Shown: positions 20,564 to 30,625, numbered from the stretch's first letter. The stretch is DNA of 64,000 nt from Mesorhizobium sp. NBSH29 (GCF_015500055.1 NZ_CP045492.1:2366501-2430500); one strand, 5' to 3'. A program made the numbers and translations. The notes: generated by a model not told the origin, from the letters alone.

Positions 20564-22837
20564 ATGGGAAAAAGCCTTATTCCACCCGGTTCCGACAGCG
20601 GCGATCATATTGAACCTGTCGATCTGAAGAAGGCGCTCGAAGAGCGCTACCTTGCTTATGCGCTTTCGACCATCATGCATCGCGCTCTGCCGGACGTCCG
20701 CGACGGCCTGAAACCTGTCCACCGCCGCATCATGCATTCCATGCGCCTGTTGCGCCTCAACCCCGATCAGGGCTTTGCCAAATGCGCCCGCATCGTCGGC
20801 GAGGTCATGGGCAAGTTCCATCCCCATGGCGACCAGTCGATCTATGATGCGCTGGTCCGACTGGCTCAGGATTTTGCGGTGCGCTATCCGCTGGTCGACG
20901 GACAGGGCAATTTCGGCAACATCGATGGCGATAACGCTGCAGCCATGCGTTATACCGAAGCGCGGATGACCGAGGTCGCAACCGAGCTCCTCTTCGGTAT
21001 CACGGAAGATGCCGTAGACTTCCGTGCCACCTATAACGAGGAAGACGAAGAACCGGTTGTTTTGCCGGGCGCCTTCCCGAACATCCTCGCGAATGGTTCT
21101 TCAGGCATTGCGGTGGGCATGGCAACGTCGATCCCGCCTCACAATGCGGCAGAGCTGTGCACCGCAGCCCTTCTGCTGATCAACAACCCGGCAACGCCGA
21201 TCGACCAGTTGATGAGCACAACGTCTGACGATGGGTTGATCCAGGGGCCGGATTTTCCGACAGGCGGCATCATCGTCGATGACCGAGCATCTGTCATTGA
21301 GGCCTATGAGACGGGCCGGGGTGGTTTTCGGGTGCGCGCCCGCTGGCAACAGGAAGATCAGGGCAGGGGCACCTGGACGATTGTCGTCACCGAAATTCCT
21401 TACCAAGTCCAGAAAGCGCGGCTGATCGAAAAGATCGCTGAGCTTCTGATCGCCCGTAAATTGCCGCTGCTCGATGATGTGCGTGATGAAAGCGCTGAAG
21501 ACATCCGTTTGGTGCTGGTACCTAAAAGCCGCGCGGTAGACCCTGCTGTTTTGATGGAGTCGATGTTTAAGCTCACCGAGCTCGAACTGCGCTTCCCGCT
21601 CAATATGAATGTCCTCTCACGCGGAAAAGTGCCCAACGTGCTCTCGTTGCGTGACGTGCTCAAAGAATGGCTTGAGCATCGTAAGGAAGTGCTGGTGCGA
21701 CGGTCTAAACACCGTCTCGCCGAGATTGAGCGTCGGCTGGAAATCCTGGGCGGTTACCTCATCGCTTACCTCAACTTGGATGAGGTGATCCGCATCATCC
21801 GCGAGGAGGACGAGCCCAAACAGGTGATGATAGCGCGCTGGGACCTGACCGACACCCAGGCTGAAGCCATCCTCAACATGCGGCTGCGTGCCCTGCGGAA
21901 ACTCGAAGAGTTCGAGATCCGCAAGGAGTTCGATGGGCTCTCCGCCGAAAAGGGCCAGATCGAAACTTTGCTCGGCTCGACGGCCTTGCAATGGAAAACG
22001 ATTCGCTGGGAGGTTGAGCAGGTCCGCACGAAATTCGGTGCGCACACACCGCTTGGCAAGCGACGCACTACCTTTGCCAACGCGCCAGTTGTCGATCTTG
22101 CCGACATTCATCAGGCAATGATTGAGAAAGAGCCTGTCACTGTCGTTGTCTCGGAAAAAGGCTGGCTTCGCGCCATGAAGGGCCACATGTCAGACTATTC
22201 GACATTAACCTTTAAGGAAGGCGATTCACTGAAGCTGGCGTTCCCCGCACAGACCACCGACAAGATCCTGGTCTTCACCACCGGTGGCAAGTTCTACACC
22301 ATCGGCGCCGACCGGCTGCCGGGCGGCCGAGGTCATGGCGAGCCCATCCGCATCATCGTCGATATGGACAATGATCAGGATATTGTCGCCGCCTTCATTC
22401 ACGACCCCAAGCGAAAGCTGCTGCTCGCCAGCCATACTGGAAATGGCTTCGTGGTATCGGAGGAGGAAGTCGTCGCCAACACCCGCAAGGGCAAGCAGGT
22501 GATGAACGTGAAGACACCGGACGAAGCGATGCGCTGTATTCCAGTCTCCGGTGATCATGTGGCGATCGTCGGCGAAAACCGAAAGATGCTCGTCTTCCCG
22601 CTCTTAGAAATCCCTGAAATGGGTCGCGGCAAGGGCGTGCGTCTGCAGAAATACAAGGACGGCGGCATCCTCGACCTCAAAACCTTCGCCATGGAAGGCG
22701 GTCTCTCCTGGCAGGATTCCGCAGACCGCATCTTTATCCGCAGTCGCGATGAGCTATCCGAATGGATCGGCGCCCGCGCTTCCGCCGGCCGTATGGTCCC
22801 AAAAGGTTTTCCGCGCACTGGGAAATTTGGCGGCTAA
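20564..22837 (+). CDS. parC: DNA topoisomerase IV subunit A
   Basis: ParC forms the DNA cleavage subunit of topoisomerase IV and decatenates chromosomes. The 757-residue protein has the breakage-reunion domain with the quinolone-determining segment [16 protein letters not shown] (residues 83-98). The catalytic tyrosine is Tyr130 in [10 protein letters not shown], and a coiled-coil tower precedes C-terminal beta-propeller blades. ParC rather than GyrA is supported by the [12 protein letters not shown]-type spacing and the absence of a GyrA box. AGGTGG lies six bases before ATG 20564. Gln91 occupies the place of E. coli Ser80. Confidence 0.93.
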   Translation: MGKSLIPPGSDSGDHIEPVDLKKALEERYLAYALSTIMHRALPDVRDGLKPVHRRIMHSMRLLRLNPDQGFAKCARIVGEVMGKFHPHGDQSIYDALVRLAQDFAVRYPLVDGQGNFGNIDGDNAAAMRYTEARMTEVATELLFGITEDAVDFRATYNEEDEEPVVLPGAFPNILANGSSGIAVGMATSIPPHNAAELCTAALLLINNPATPIDQLMSTTSDDGLIQGPDFPTGGIIVDDRASVIEAYETGRGGFRVRARWQQEDQGRGTWTIVVTEIPYQVQKARLIEKIAELLIARKLPLLDDVRDESAEDIRLVLVPKSRAVDPAVLMESMFKLTELELRFPLNMNVLSRGKVPNVLSLRDVLKEWLEHRKEVLVRRSKHRLAEIERRLEILGGYLIAYLNLDEVIRIIREEDEPKQVMIARWDLTDTQAEAILNMRLRALRKLEEFEIRKEFDGLSAEKGQIETLLGSTALQWKTIRWEVEQVRTKFGAHTPLGKRRTTFANAPVVDLADIHQAMIEKEPVTVVVSEKGWLRAMKGHMSDYSTLTFKEGDSLKLAFPAQTTDKILVFTTGGKFYTIGADRLPGGRGHGEPIRIIVDMDNDQDIVAAFIHDPKRKLLLASHTGNGFVVSEEEVVANTRKGKQVMNVKTPDEAMRCIPVSGDHVAIVGENRKMLVFPLLEIPEMGRGKGVRLQKYKDGGILDLKTFAMEGGLSWQDSADRIFIRSRDELSEWIGARASAGRMVPKGFPRTGKFGG

Positions 22838-23118
22838 CGCATAGCGGAAGTTGGTACCCGTCTCTAACGTCAACCCCCGCACACAGTTTTGTGTCTCGCA
22901 CGCAAGGCTCACTCGCGTCCTCTTGATTGGCGAGCGGGCGTGGCCGTTCTTACCTGAAGTGCATCGGAAGGAACCGCCTTCCGCGCTGCTTGCTAGGTCT
23001 TCTTCGGTTTTGCCTCGTGCTGACACCGGACATCGAACTAACCAATGCGACAGCAAAAAATAGCACGAGAGACCGTGGCGCTCCCAACACCGCGTGCCTC
23101 TTGAATGGAGTTTAAAAA
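22838..23118 (+). other. Intergenic region between parC and a small exported protein gene
   Basis: These 281 bases contain no open frame with family similarity or a convincing ribosome binding site. Short open stretches inside it have no plausible start. It presumably holds the promoter for the small exported protein at 23119. No repeat or RNA structure stood out. Confidence 0.4.
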
Positions 23119-23391
23119 ATGAAAAAGATCCTTATTGCGCTTGCAACCGTTGCTTTGACATCGGGCGTCGCACTCGCCAATGATTTCTCAGGCGATTTGA
23201 AGTACGATGCCCCGTCCCAGGCCGCGCCGTTCTTTAACAACCGCTACGGGGATGCCGCTCCTCGTTCGAACGTAGTGAATGAGCCGCGCGCCGGCGTCGA
23301 TTACAGCTCGACTGCTTCGATCAGAAATCCCGATAGTGAGCAGGTCAAGACAGGCCCGGTAGACAGCTTCGAATACGATCGTCGCCAGTAG
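23119..23391 (+). CDS. Small exported protein of unknown function
   Basis: The 90-residue product starts with a textbook signal peptide (MKKILIALATVALTSGVALA, cleavage after ALA near residue 20). The mature part of about 70 residues is polar and rich in Asn, Asp, Pro, Ser and Tyr, without cysteine or membrane segments. It looks intrinsically disordered or periplasmic. The isolated position, good spacing from GAGTTT-type upstream sequence, and a very strong terminator directly after it suggest a small, well-expressed transcript. No function can be assigned. Confidence 0.75.
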   Translation: MKKILIALATVALTSGVALANDFSGDLKYDAPSQAAPFFNNRYGDAAPRSNVVNEPRAGVDYSSTASIRNPDSEQVKTGPVDSFEYDRRQ

Positions 23392-23407
23392 AATAGGCGA
23401 ACCAACC

Positions 23408-23442
23408 AAAAGCGCGTCTGGTAAGCCAGACGCGCTTTTTTA
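23408..23442. terminator. Strong bidirectional terminator
   Basis: AGCGCGTCTGG at 23411-23421 pairs perfectly with CCAGACGCGCT at 23426-23436 across TAAG. It is preceded by AAA and followed by TTTTT. It lies between the rightward small exported protein gene and the leftward bpt gene and can serve both. Confidence 0.93.
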
Positions 23443-23471
23443 ATATCCGAGACGCAGCTGACGAGTGGGTA

Positions 23472-24230
23472 TTATTCAGGATCTGCCTGAAAACGCTCCC
23501 AGCCCTTGGGGCCGAGATGTTCTTGGGGCGCAAAGCGCACCTTGTAGTTCATTTTTCGGGAACCGTTGACCCAATAGCCAAGATACACGTGTGGAAGGCC
23601 AGCAGCGCGGGCCCGAAAGATGTGGTCGAGGATCATAAAGGTGCCAAGCGAGCGGTCCTCAAGTTCAGGATTGAAATAGGAATAGACCATCGAGAGCCCG
23701 TCTGCCATCTGGTCGGTCAGGGCCACCGCGAGCAGTTCCCCAACCCCTTTTCCGGTTATGAAACTGTCGGGACCCCGCTTACGGTATTCAATGACCTTCG
23801 AGTTCACATGGGTGTCTTCAACCATCATCGCATAGTCGAGCACTGTCATCTCGGACATGCCGCCCCTGCGGTGACGTGAATCGAGATAGGTACGAAATAG
23901 CGAAAATTGTTCGGTGCTAGGCTCAGCTTGGTGCAAGGCGCCGATCAGGTCACTATTTCGTTTGATCACGCGGCGCATGTTGCGCGTGGGATGAAACTCG
24001 TCTGCCAGAATGCGTACCGACACACAGGCTCGGCAATGTTCGCATGCCGGGCGGTAGGCAATGTTTTGAGAGCGCCGAAACCCCCCTTGCGTCAAAAGGT
24101 CGTTGAGCTCAGGCGCTCGGTCTCCCACAAGATGGGTGAAAACCTTGCGTTCAAATTGGCCATCAATATACGGGCACGGCGAAGGAGCTGTGAGAAAGAA
24201 CTGCGGCGACTGGGTCGGATGCTGCGTCAT
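23472..24230 (-). CDS. bpt: Aspartate/glutamate leucyltransferase (arginyltransferase family)
   Basis: Bpt adds leucine from Leu-tRNA to proteins with N-terminal Asp or Glu, marking them for ClpAPS degradation. The 252-residue protein has the ATE-family hallmarks. The N-terminal cysteine cluster in [16 protein letters not shown] lies near residue 50, followed by [10 protein letters not shown]. The C-terminal GNAT-like region contains [11 protein letters not shown] and [15 protein letters not shown]. The ATG at 24230 opens the conserved start; nine codons upstream are not conserved. It lies downstream of the RDD gene on the same strand. Confidence 0.9.
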   Translation of the reverse strand: MTQHPTQSPQFFLTAPSPCPYIDGQFERKVFTHLVGDRAPELNDLLTQGGFRRSQNIAYRPACEHCRACVSVRILADEFHPTRNMRRVIKRNSDLIGALHQAEPSTEQFSLFRTYLDSRHRRGGMSEMTVLDYAMMVEDTHVNSKVIEYRKRGPDSFITGKGVGELLAVALTDQMADGLSMVYSYFNPELEDRSLGTFMILDHIFRARAAGLPHVYLGYWVNGSRKMNYKVRFAPQEHLGPKGWERFQADPE

Positions 24231-24348
24231 CGAATGTCGAACGGTCCTCCAAGCCACTCTACCTTGGCGCTGGTTACGAAAAATTCAATAGGAAATGGGT
24301 GCGCGAGCCGCCCCCATTCAATAATATTAGATTGCGAAATGGATTGCG

Positions 24349-24819
24349 TCAGGGACTGGAACGGATCACCACGGTGCCCAGGAGCAGGTCATGGACCGTA
24401 CGCTTGCGGTCAGTGAACAATGCCGCGAGCAGGATCAAAGGCGTAAGCACCGTATTGCCGGCCCAAAACAGGACCGTGTGAACCACTGCAAGCATTCCAT
24501 CAACAGGTCTCCCGTCCAGCCTTTCAAGCTGAATACCCATCATCTTCATGCCAAGAGTAGCCTGATTCACGCCGCCAAGCGTTTTCCAGACATAAGTTAG
24601 CGCCACCAGTGGCCCTAGGATGCCGAAAAGAAGCCAGCCCAGCCCCAATGTCAGAATGCCGAGGAAGAACACCAGAATGGCAACCGGGATCAACAGCAGA
24701 CCAATGATCAAATAGTCGATCATGAACGCGAAAACGCGATTGGTGAGCACACCGGAATAAAGCCGGGGCTCATCCCAGTGGTTGCTGTGTGTATTCTCAG
24801 GGGCTGTTGTGGTGTTCAT
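24349..24819 (-). CDS. RDD family membrane protein
   Basis: The 156-residue protein has three hydrophobic regions (about 38-60, 62-80 and 110-130). It carries the family's charged signatures: FAFMIDYLIIG near residue 30 (Arg-x4-Asp pattern), TLGMKMMGIQL near 88, and DRKRTVHDLLLGT near the C-terminus. RDD proteins are poorly characterised; some may act in ion exchange. It precedes bpt by about 118 bases on the same strand. Confidence 0.88.
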   Translation of the reverse strand: MNTTTAPENTHSNHWDEPRLYSGVLTNRVFAFMIDYLIIGLLLIPVAILVFFLGILTLGLGWLLFGILGPLVALTYVWKTLGGVNQATLGMKMMGIQLERLDGRPVDGMLAVVHTVLFWAGNTVLTPLILLAALFTDRKRTVHDLLLGTVVIRSSP

Positions 24820-25058
24820 CTGGTCTCCTGTTCAGAAGCGCGCAATGCGCGGCCTTCCTTCAAGTGGGTAAACGCATGGCAATTTCAACTGTTCACCGAC
24901 CCTGAGCGTGGGCATGCGCACGCAAGGAGAGGACACGCAATCTAACAATTGCAGCACGAAACCGATAGAACGGACAGAAATCTTGACCGCCCGCGTTCGA
25001 TTTTGCCGTCGGTGACTTTACGTCTCGCTTCGGAACCGTCGTTGTCGTAAGAGCGGCC

Positions 25059-25319
25059 ATGGAAAACAACCGCTTCGAAACACCTGTCACAGTCAAGGCG
25101 CCTGATACCGGCGCAAACCAGCTGCTGCGCACTGCGCGTGAGGCTACGGACTATCTTATGAATTCCTGGCCGGGCAAACGCAGCCCCAAGCACCGTGCAG
25201 CGCTGCAAGCCTGCCATGATGCAATGGCGGGTGACAAGCCGGCAATGAACGCAAGGCGCGCCTTCATTGCCGCCGCGCGCGAAGTCAACGTCTTCATCAG
25301 CGACAAGGCGCCGGACTGA
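25059..25319 (+). CDS. DUF982 domain-containing protein
   Basis: The 86-residue protein contains the rhizobial DUF982 pattern: F-x-PVTVK near the start, TAREATDYLMNSWPGKRSPKHRAAL in the middle, and ARRAFIAAAREVNVFI near the end. These proteins are abundant in Hyphomicrobiales and have no assigned function. It is divergent from the RDD gene and convergent with the small basic protein gene after it. Confidence 0.88.
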   Translation: MENNRFETPVTVKAPDTGANQLLRTAREATDYLMNSWPGKRSPKHRAALQACHDAMAGDKPAMNARRAFIAAAREVNVFISDKAPD

Positions 25320-25339
25320 CTATCGCCGCGCTGTCAAAA

Positions 25340-25495
25340 CTACTCTTCGGTCGACGTTTCAGCCTCGGTCGTCTCGTCCTCAGGCTTTAGCCGTTCCTTT
25401 GCAGCCGCTTTGGCCGCAAGCTTATCAGCCTTCTTGTTGGCCTTTGCCCGGTCGCGCTCTTTACGTTCATGGTTGTAATTTGGTGGTCGCGCCAT
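25340..25495 (-). CDS. Small lysine-rich conserved protein
   Basis: The 51-residue protein is highly charged. It begins MARPPNYNHERKERDRAKANK, continues with a Lys/Ala-rich helix (KADKLAAKAAAKE), and ends in an acidic Glu/Thr tail. It resembles short conserved hypothetical proteins found near hemB in rhizobia. The start at 25495 is supported by the conserved-looking ARPPNY sequence; an upstream ATG would add 19 unrelated residues. Function is unknown. Confidence 0.65.
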   Translation of the reverse strand: MARPPNYNHERKERDRAKANKKADKLAAKAAAKERLKPEDETTEAETSTEE

Positions 25496-25581
25496 TCCGT
25501 TTCCTTTTTGCTGAAGGGACTGCCTACGTTTATTGGCCAGCAAAGACAACAACTGAAGGCAGGAATGCTAACGCGAATTGA

Positions 25582-26613
25582 TCAGGAACGCAGCATTTCC
25601 GCCACCTGCGGTGCAAAATAGGTGAGAATGCCATCACAGCCTGCGCGCTTGAAGGCCAACAGGCTTTCTAGCATCGCACGGTCGCCGTCGATCCACCCAT
25701 TGGCGGCAGCGGCCTTGATCATCGCGTACTCACCCGACACCTGATAGGCAAAGGTTGGCATGCTGAATTCGTCCTTCAGCCGACGAATGATATCGAGATA
25801 CGGCATGCCTGGTTTCACCATCAGCATGTCGGCCCCCTCGGCGAGATCCTGTTCAGCTTCGCGCACCGCTTCATCCGAGTTGGCGTGGTCGATATAGTAG
25901 GTTTTTTTGTCGCCCTTCAAAAGACCGCTTGTGCCAATCGCTTCCCGGTACGGGCCGTAGAACGCTGAGGCAAACTTTGTCGCATAAGACATGATCGCCA
26001 CATCGTGAAAGCCGTTCGCGTCGAGTGCATCACGGATCGCGCCTATGCGCCCGTCCATCATGTCCGAAGGGGCGATAATGTCGGCGCCGGCTGCTGCCTG
26101 CAAAACCGCAGCCGCTGCAACCTGTTCCACCGTCTCGTCGTTGACGATGATCCCGTCGCGCAATATGCCGTCATGCCCATGGCTAGTGAATGGATCCAGT
26201 GCCGCATCGGTGATTATGCCGATTTCGGGAACAGCATCTTTGATGGCGCGCGTCACGCGATTGATGATATTGTCGGCCGCAAGAATGTGCGAACCAGTCT
26301 GGTCGCGAAAATCCACGGGCACATTCGGGAAGGTCGCGATTGCCGGGATTCCGAGCTTCGCGGCGCGTTCGGCCTCCTTCACGGCAAGGTCCGCCGTCAT
26401 CCGGAAGACGCCTGGCATGGCGTCAATAGATTCTCGTCTGTTCTCCCCTTCGATCACAAAAATGGGCCAGATCAAATCGTCGACCGTGAGGTGATTTTCC
26501 TGCACCAGCCGACGTGACCAGTCGGCTTTGCGCATACGCCTCAGCCGTCGACCGCCGGTTATTTCATCGACACTTCGGCTTGCAGCAAACTTGGGCTGGC
26601 TGATCTTGTTCAT
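25582..26613 (-). CDS. hemB: Delta-aminolevulinic acid dehydratase (porphobilinogen synthase)
   Basis: HemB condenses two 5-aminolevulinate molecules to porphobilinogen in haem synthesis. The 343-residue protein has both active-site lysine segments, SYATKFASAFYGPYR and DMLMVKPGMPYLD. It also has the flexible lid/metal region near 120-140 with Asp residues in place of the zinc cysteines (DAALDPFTSHGHDG), which points to a magnesium-type enzyme. The ATG at 26613 opens the conserved region. It is divergent from the enoyl-CoA hydratase gene. Confidence 0.95.
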   Translation of the reverse strand: MNKISQPKFAASRSVDEITGGRRLRRMRKADWSRRLVQENHLTVDDLIWPIFVIEGENRRESIDAMPGVFRMTADLAVKEAERAAKLGIPAIATFPNVPVDFRDQTGSHILAADNIINRVTRAIKDAVPEIGIITDAALDPFTSHGHDGILRDGIIVNDETVEQVAAAAVLQAAAGADIIAPSDMMDGRIGAIRDALDANGFHDVAIMSYATKFASAFYGPYREAIGTSGLLKGDKKTYYIDHANSDEAVREAEQDLAEGADMLMVKPGMPYLDIIRRLKDEFSMPTFAYQVSGEYAMIKAAAANGWIDGDRAMLESLLAFKRAGCDGILTYFAPQVAEMLRS

Positions 26614-26741
26614 CGCGCTTCTCCGGGTGAGGCATTCTATCATGCTGGCGGATTGGAGACCAACCCCTGCGCGTACGTTGGCATTGACGCAGGCACATTC
26701 CGTCCATTAGCACTGCACGAACTTTCGGCAGACAGAGGAAT

Positions 26742-27785
26742 ATGCGCGTGGAATTTGGCGGCGGCGCTGACATCAGTTTCGACAAGCGTGGCGCGGCAGG
26801 TCTTGTAACACTTACGCGACCGTTAGCCTTGAATGCGCTGACCCACGATATGATCAAGGCGCTGTCGAAGGCCCTTTCGGCCTGGGAGAGGGACGATGCG
26901 GTCAAGGCCGTTGTCATCCAGGCGGAGGGAAAAGCATTTTCTGCAGGCGGTGACATTCGTGCCGTCTATGAGAGCCGCAATTCACCAGCATCAGTTGCGT
27001 TCTTTGCAGATGAATATCGGCTAAATGCTCAGATCGATCGCTTCAAAAAACCATATGTTGCGCTGATTAACGGCGTAGTCATGGGCGGAGGTGTCGGCGT
27101 TTCGCTGCACGGCTCACATCCTGTGATGACAGAAAATGCCGTATTTGCGATGCCTGAAGTGGGTATCGGCTTTTTTCCCGACGTCGGCGCCACGTATCTG
27201 TTGCCCGACCTGGGCGAGAGTTTCGGCATTTATCTGGGTCTGACAGGCAATCGCATTCGTTATGGCGATGCGCTTTGGAGCGGTCTGGCGACCTATACGG
27301 TCGAGGCTCAATATCTGCCCGGAATTGTCGAGCGGATCGTTGAAACCGGCGAACCAGATCTCGCGCTGCGTCAGGCGTTCCGCCCGGCCAGGCGAGAAAC
27401 GGATGCCGAAACAGTCCATAAGATTGCGCGCCATTTCTCCAAAACCACACTGTTGGCGATCATCGAGAGCCTGATTGCTGATGCGGATTCCGACGAATTC
27501 GCCGCTACCACATTGAAAACGCTGCGTATGCGCTCTCCTACCAGCCTCCATGTTGCCTTCAAGGCGATGGTGCGGGGTTCAACGCGTTCGTTGGAAGAGT
27601 GCGTGACGATGGAATTCCGCATCCTGAACCGTATGCTGGCCGGCCACGATTTCTACGAAGGCATCCGCGCAGCGATTATAGCCAAGGATGGCAAGCCTGA
27701 CTGGAATCCCAAAACCCTTGAAGACATTGGAAATTCCGAGGTGGAGGCGTATTTCGCTCCTCTTGATAGGGAACTGACGCTTTGA
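26742..27785 (+). CDS. Enoyl-CoA hydratase/isomerase family protein, probable 3-hydroxyisobutyryl-CoA hydrolase
   Basis: The 347-residue protein has the crotonase fold. Substrate-binding AEGKAFSAGGDIRA lies near residues 64-77. The oxyanion loop NGVVMGGGVGVSLHG is near 107, and MPEVGIGFFPDVGATYLL near 133 carries the family's catalytic Glu. The length and the C-terminal extension with LEECVTMEFRI match 3-hydroxyisobutyryl-CoA hydrolases of valine breakdown rather than short hydratases. A strong AGAGGAA precedes the ATG. The stop overlaps the next gene. Confidence 0.85.
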   Translation: MRVEFGGGADISFDKRGAAGLVTLTRPLALNALTHDMIKALSKALSAWERDDAVKAVVIQAEGKAFSAGGDIRAVYESRNSPASVAFFADEYRLNAQIDRFKKPYVALINGVVMGGGVGVSLHGSHPVMTENAVFAMPEVGIGFFPDVGATYLLPDLGESFGIYLGLTGNRIRYGDALWSGLATYTVEAQYLPGIVERIVETGEPDLALRQAFRPARRETDAETVHKIARHFSKTTLLAIIESLIADADSDEFAATTLKTLRMRSPTSLHVAFKAMVRGSTRSLEECVTMEFRILNRMLAGHDFYEGIRAAIIAKDGKPDWNPKTLEDIGNSEVEAYFAPLDRELTL

Positions 27786-28213
27786 AAGGCGAACTCGTCA
27801 GTCGGGGAATGCCCGGGCCCTCAACCGCCGAGCTCACTTTCTACTGGTTCCACAGGGCTATCGCCGCTTATTGTCTGATGTTTGGCGTGCTTTACTGGAT
27901 ACGCCTGATCGGGTTCTACGAAGGGCCATCATGGCGCTTTGACCTCATGCCGGCTTACTGGCAGGTCGCAGCAGTGACGCTGGCAGCACTTTTTCCCTTT
28001 GCCGCCATAGGTTTATGGATGCTTGCCTCGTGGGGCCCGGTCGTCTGGTTCATCTGTGCTGCCACGGAAGCTGTGATGTATGTCGGCTTTCCCGAACTGT
28101 TCGGGGAAAAACTTTTGATCGTCGTCTCGCATCTCTGCGTCGCGCTGGTCTACGCGGCCATCCGTCTGGCGATCTACTTTGAACGCCGCGCCGAAGAACG
28201 TCAGGCCGTCTGA
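27782..28213 (+). CDS. DUF6163-type four-helix membrane protein
   Basis: The 143-residue protein has four hydrophobic segments near residues 22-42, 60-80, 84-104 and 110-132. They are separated by short charged loops (FYEGPSWRFDL, FPELFGEK). I recognise it as a conserved rhizobial family of unknown function. The TTG at 27782 overlaps the upstream stop; an ATG at 27809 is an equally plausible start and would remove nine residues. Coupling to the crotonase-family gene suggests shared transcription. Confidence 0.7.
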   Translation: MKGELVSRGMPGPSTAELTFYWFHRAIAAYCLMFGVLYWIRLIGFYEGPSWRFDLMPAYWQVAAVTLAALFPFAAIGLWMLASWGPVVWFICAATEAVMYVGFPELFGEKLLIVVSHLCVALVYAAIRLAIYFERRAEERQAV

Positions 28214-28392
28214 AGACGTTTGGTTAACAAACACCCCTCGGGGTACAATTTGTTAAGCCTGTTCCGAAACCTCTCTCTGGTAAGCTCTTGTTAGCCTTGG
28301 CTTTTAAGTCGAATTTTAGAAGCATTCGATAGGGTCGCGTTAAGGTGAGAAAAAACAAAACAATCACCGGGCGACAAACGAGAGGCAATGAA

Positions 28393-28908
28393 ATGATCAA
28401 TTCGCGTCAGGCGGCAACGCCCGCAACAGTGTCCGATGACCGCCGTCAGGCGATCCGTTCGCTCTATATGGAATCCCTTCAGCTGGTGGAGCGTCTGCAC
28501 CGCCGTCTGCTTGATGTCATCAAGGATGAATTCGACCGCAATGGCCGTAGCGACATCAATGCGATCCAGGCGCTGCTGCTGTTCAACATCGGCAATGCCG
28601 AGCTGACTGCGGGTGAACTGCGGTCGCGCGGCTACTATCTGGGATCGAATGTGTCTTATAATCTCAAGAAGTTAGTCGATCTCGGCTTCATCAATCACCA
28701 GCGCTCGCGCATCGACCGCCGCTCGGTCCGTGTCAGCCTGACGCCAAAGGGTGTTGAGGTAGCTGAAGTTGTCGCGGGTCTTTACGAACGTCACATTGGT
28801 TCGATCGAACAGGTTGGCGGAATCAACCCGGAAGAGTTCCTGCAGATGAACCGCGCCCTGCAGCGGCTGGACCGTTTTTGGAACGATACCATCGCCTATC
28901 GCATGTAG
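28393..28908 (+). CDS. ldtR: MarR-family regulator of the LdtR type
   Basis: The 171-residue protein has the MarR winged-helix layout: an N-terminal dimerisation helix, then GNAELTAGELRSRGYYLGSNVSYNLKKLVDLGF as the helix-turn-helix. The wing HQRSRIDRRSVRVSLTPKG follows. In Liberibacter and Sinorhizobium, LdtR controls the neighbouring L,D-transpeptidase gene ldtP and osmotic-stress tolerance. The same arrangement occurs here, with ldtP next downstream. The ATG at 28393, with GAGAGG seven bases before it, is preferred to an upstream frame start at 28345. A terminator follows. Confidence 0.85.
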   Translation: MINSRQAATPATVSDDRRQAIRSLYMESLQLVERLHRRLLDVIKDEFDRNGRSDINAIQALLLFNIGNAELTAGELRSRGYYLGSNVSYNLKKLVDLGFINHQRSRIDRRSVRVSLTPKGVEVAEVVAGLYERHIGSIEQVGGINPEEFLQMNRALQRLDRFWNDTIAYRM

Positions 28909-28946
28909 TTTGGCGCGACAGCCCCCTAAACGGGGGGGAACTATCC

Positions 28947-28975
28947 AAAACCGGCGCAAATCATGCGCCGGTTTT
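28947..28975 (+). terminator. Terminator after ldtR
   Basis: AAAACCGGCGCA at 28947-28958 pairs with TGCGCCGGTTTT at 28964-28975 around a five-base loop, ending in four T residues. It isolates ldtR from ldtP, so ldtP must have its own promoter. Confidence 0.85.
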
Positions 28976-29201
28976 GCTGATTCAGGCGACAGACCGCCAT
29001 ATAGCGAAACTGCGCGACAGACGATCACGTTTTCTTTGAGTGACGCGGCGTCACGGTGCCGCCATATTAGGATGCCTTAACGGACAAGAACCAGTCTGAC
29101 CGGAACCCGGTTATGGTTCGCGAATTGTTAAGGCTGACCCGTTAGCTTTCCGGTGCGTAAACTCTGCCTGCTGGCCACACTTCAGATTGTCTGGGATTAT
29201 C

Positions 29202-30455
29202 ATGAAAACAACACGCCGCTTTTTGCTCACCGGTGCTGGTGCCGTCGCTGCCACCGCCTTGACAGGCGCCGCAAGCGCGCAGGACGTGATCGGCGACATT
29301 TTGAAATCGTCGCGCCGCGGCAATTGGGACGACCAGTTTGACGCCCGTGTTAGCGAGGGCGACAAGGTAGCATCCAATCTTCCTATCTTCAGCCAGCAGA
29401 CCGTTGGTCACGTTCAGCAGGCGATGGCGCAATATAGCGACATTGTATCGAGGGGTGGCTGGCCCAAGGTCCCGGATACCAAAAAGCTAAGGCTCGGCGT
29501 TGTTGATCAAGATGTGGTGCCACTGCGCCAGCGGTTGATTGTTTCGGGCGATATGCCTCAGAATGCGGGAGTTTCACCTTCTTTCGACACCTACGTGGAC
29601 GCGGCTGTCAAACGCTTCCAGAGCCGCCACGGCCTTCCGTCCGATGGCGTTCTTGGAAAGTATACCTATGCGGCGATGAACGTCTCGGCGCAGGTCCGCC
29701 TCGGACAGTTAGAGACCAATCTGGTGCGCCTGCGCTCCATGTCCGGTGATCTTGGCCAGCGTTATGTCATGGTCAATATTCCGGCTGCCCAGATTGAGGC
29801 GGTCGAGAACGACCGCGTGGTTCTGCGTCACACTGCAATTGTCGGCAAGATCGACCGCCAGACGCCTATTCTCAATTCCAAAATCAACGAGATCATTGTC
29901 AATCCTTACTGGAATGCGCCAGAATCAATTGTCCGTAAGGACATCATTCCGCTGATGCGTAAGGATCCAACTTATCTCGAGCGCAACAGTATCCGCATTC
30001 TCGGGCCCAACGGCGAGATCGACCCATCGACCATCGACTGGCAGACCGAAGACGCGGCAAAGTTCCGCCTGCGTCAGGATCCTGGTGCCGGCAATGCCAT
30101 GGCGTCGGTCAAGATTAACTTCCCAAGCCCGGATGGCGTCTACATGCACGACACGCCGCAGCAGAGCCTGTTCTCCAAGCTTATGCGCTTCGATTCGTCA
30201 GGCTGCGTGCGTGTTCAGAACGTGCGCGATCTGGTCACCTGGATTTTGCGGGATACGCCGGGCTGGGATCGCCAGAGTTTTGAACAGGCTATCAAAAGCG
30301 GCGAGAGCAAGCCCGTACCTGTCACCAATCCAGTTCCGGTCTACTTCACCTATATCTCCTCCTGGTCGACCGGCGACCGCGTCGTTCACTTCCGCGACGA
30401 CATCTATGGCCGCGATGGCGTGGACGAACTTCGCATTTCGACCGCCTCCCTCTAA
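29202..30455 (+). CDS. ldtP: L,D-transpeptidase with peptidoglycan-binding domain (LdtP type)
   Basis: The 417-residue cell-wall enzyme should form 3-3 peptidoglycan cross-links or attach proteins to peptidoglycan. It begins with a Tat-like signal ([15 protein letters not shown], cleavage near ASA). A PG-binding-1 helical bundle lies around residues 105-160 ([18 protein letters not shown]). The YkuD domain follows, with the catalytic motif H-x(14)-S-GC-R seen as MHDT...DSSGCVRVQ near residue 330. The ATG at 29202 is chosen over an upstream TTG. It lies downstream of ldtR, consistent with regulation by it. Confidence 0.9.
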   Translation: MKTTRRFLLTGAGAVAATALTGAASAQDVIGDILKSSRRGNWDDQFDARVSEGDKVASNLPIFSQQTVGHVQQAMAQYSDIVSRGGWPKVPDTKKLRLGVVDQDVVPLRQRLIVSGDMPQNAGVSPSFDTYVDAAVKRFQSRHGLPSDGVLGKYTYAAMNVSAQVRLGQLETNLVRLRSMSGDLGQRYVMVNIPAAQIEAVENDRVVLRHTAIVGKIDRQTPILNSKINEIIVNPYWNAPESIVRKDIIPLMRKDPTYLERNSIRILGPNGEIDPSTIDWQTEDAAKFRLRQDPGAGNAMASVKINFPSPDGVYMHDTPQQSLFSKLMRFDSSGCVRVQNVRDLVTWILRDTPGWDRQSFEQAIKSGESKPVPVTNPVPVYFTYISSWSTGDRVVHFRDDIYGRDGVDELRISTASL

Positions 30456-30479
30456 GCCACCGCTGGAACGTTCTTTCAG

Positions 30480-30506
30480 AAGGCCGTCCTCTGGGGCGGC
30501 CTTTTT
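30480..30506 (+). terminator. Terminator after the L,D-transpeptidase gene
   Basis: AAGGCCG at 30480-30486 pairs with CGGCCTT at 30497-30503, and the stem is extended by partial pairing inside the loop. A run of five T residues ends the signal. Confidence 0.85.
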
Positions 30507-30625
30507 GCATGCTATCCGCTGGCGCAATCGGACCCAGAAATTTCGCGGGCAAAACGTGGCGGGCAGGGGGCACTTGTGTTAATGGCGCCATATCGTCGTT
30601 TTCCACAAAGTCAGGACCCGAAGCC

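Noticed and set aside
22838-23118. Short open frames between parC and the small exported protein gene
   Set aside because: No convincing ribosome binding site, no family resemblance and no conserved start; treated as intergenic.
30507-30625. Glycine riboswitch before glyA
   Set aside because: No tandem aptamer-like conserved pairing could be found by eye in this short region.
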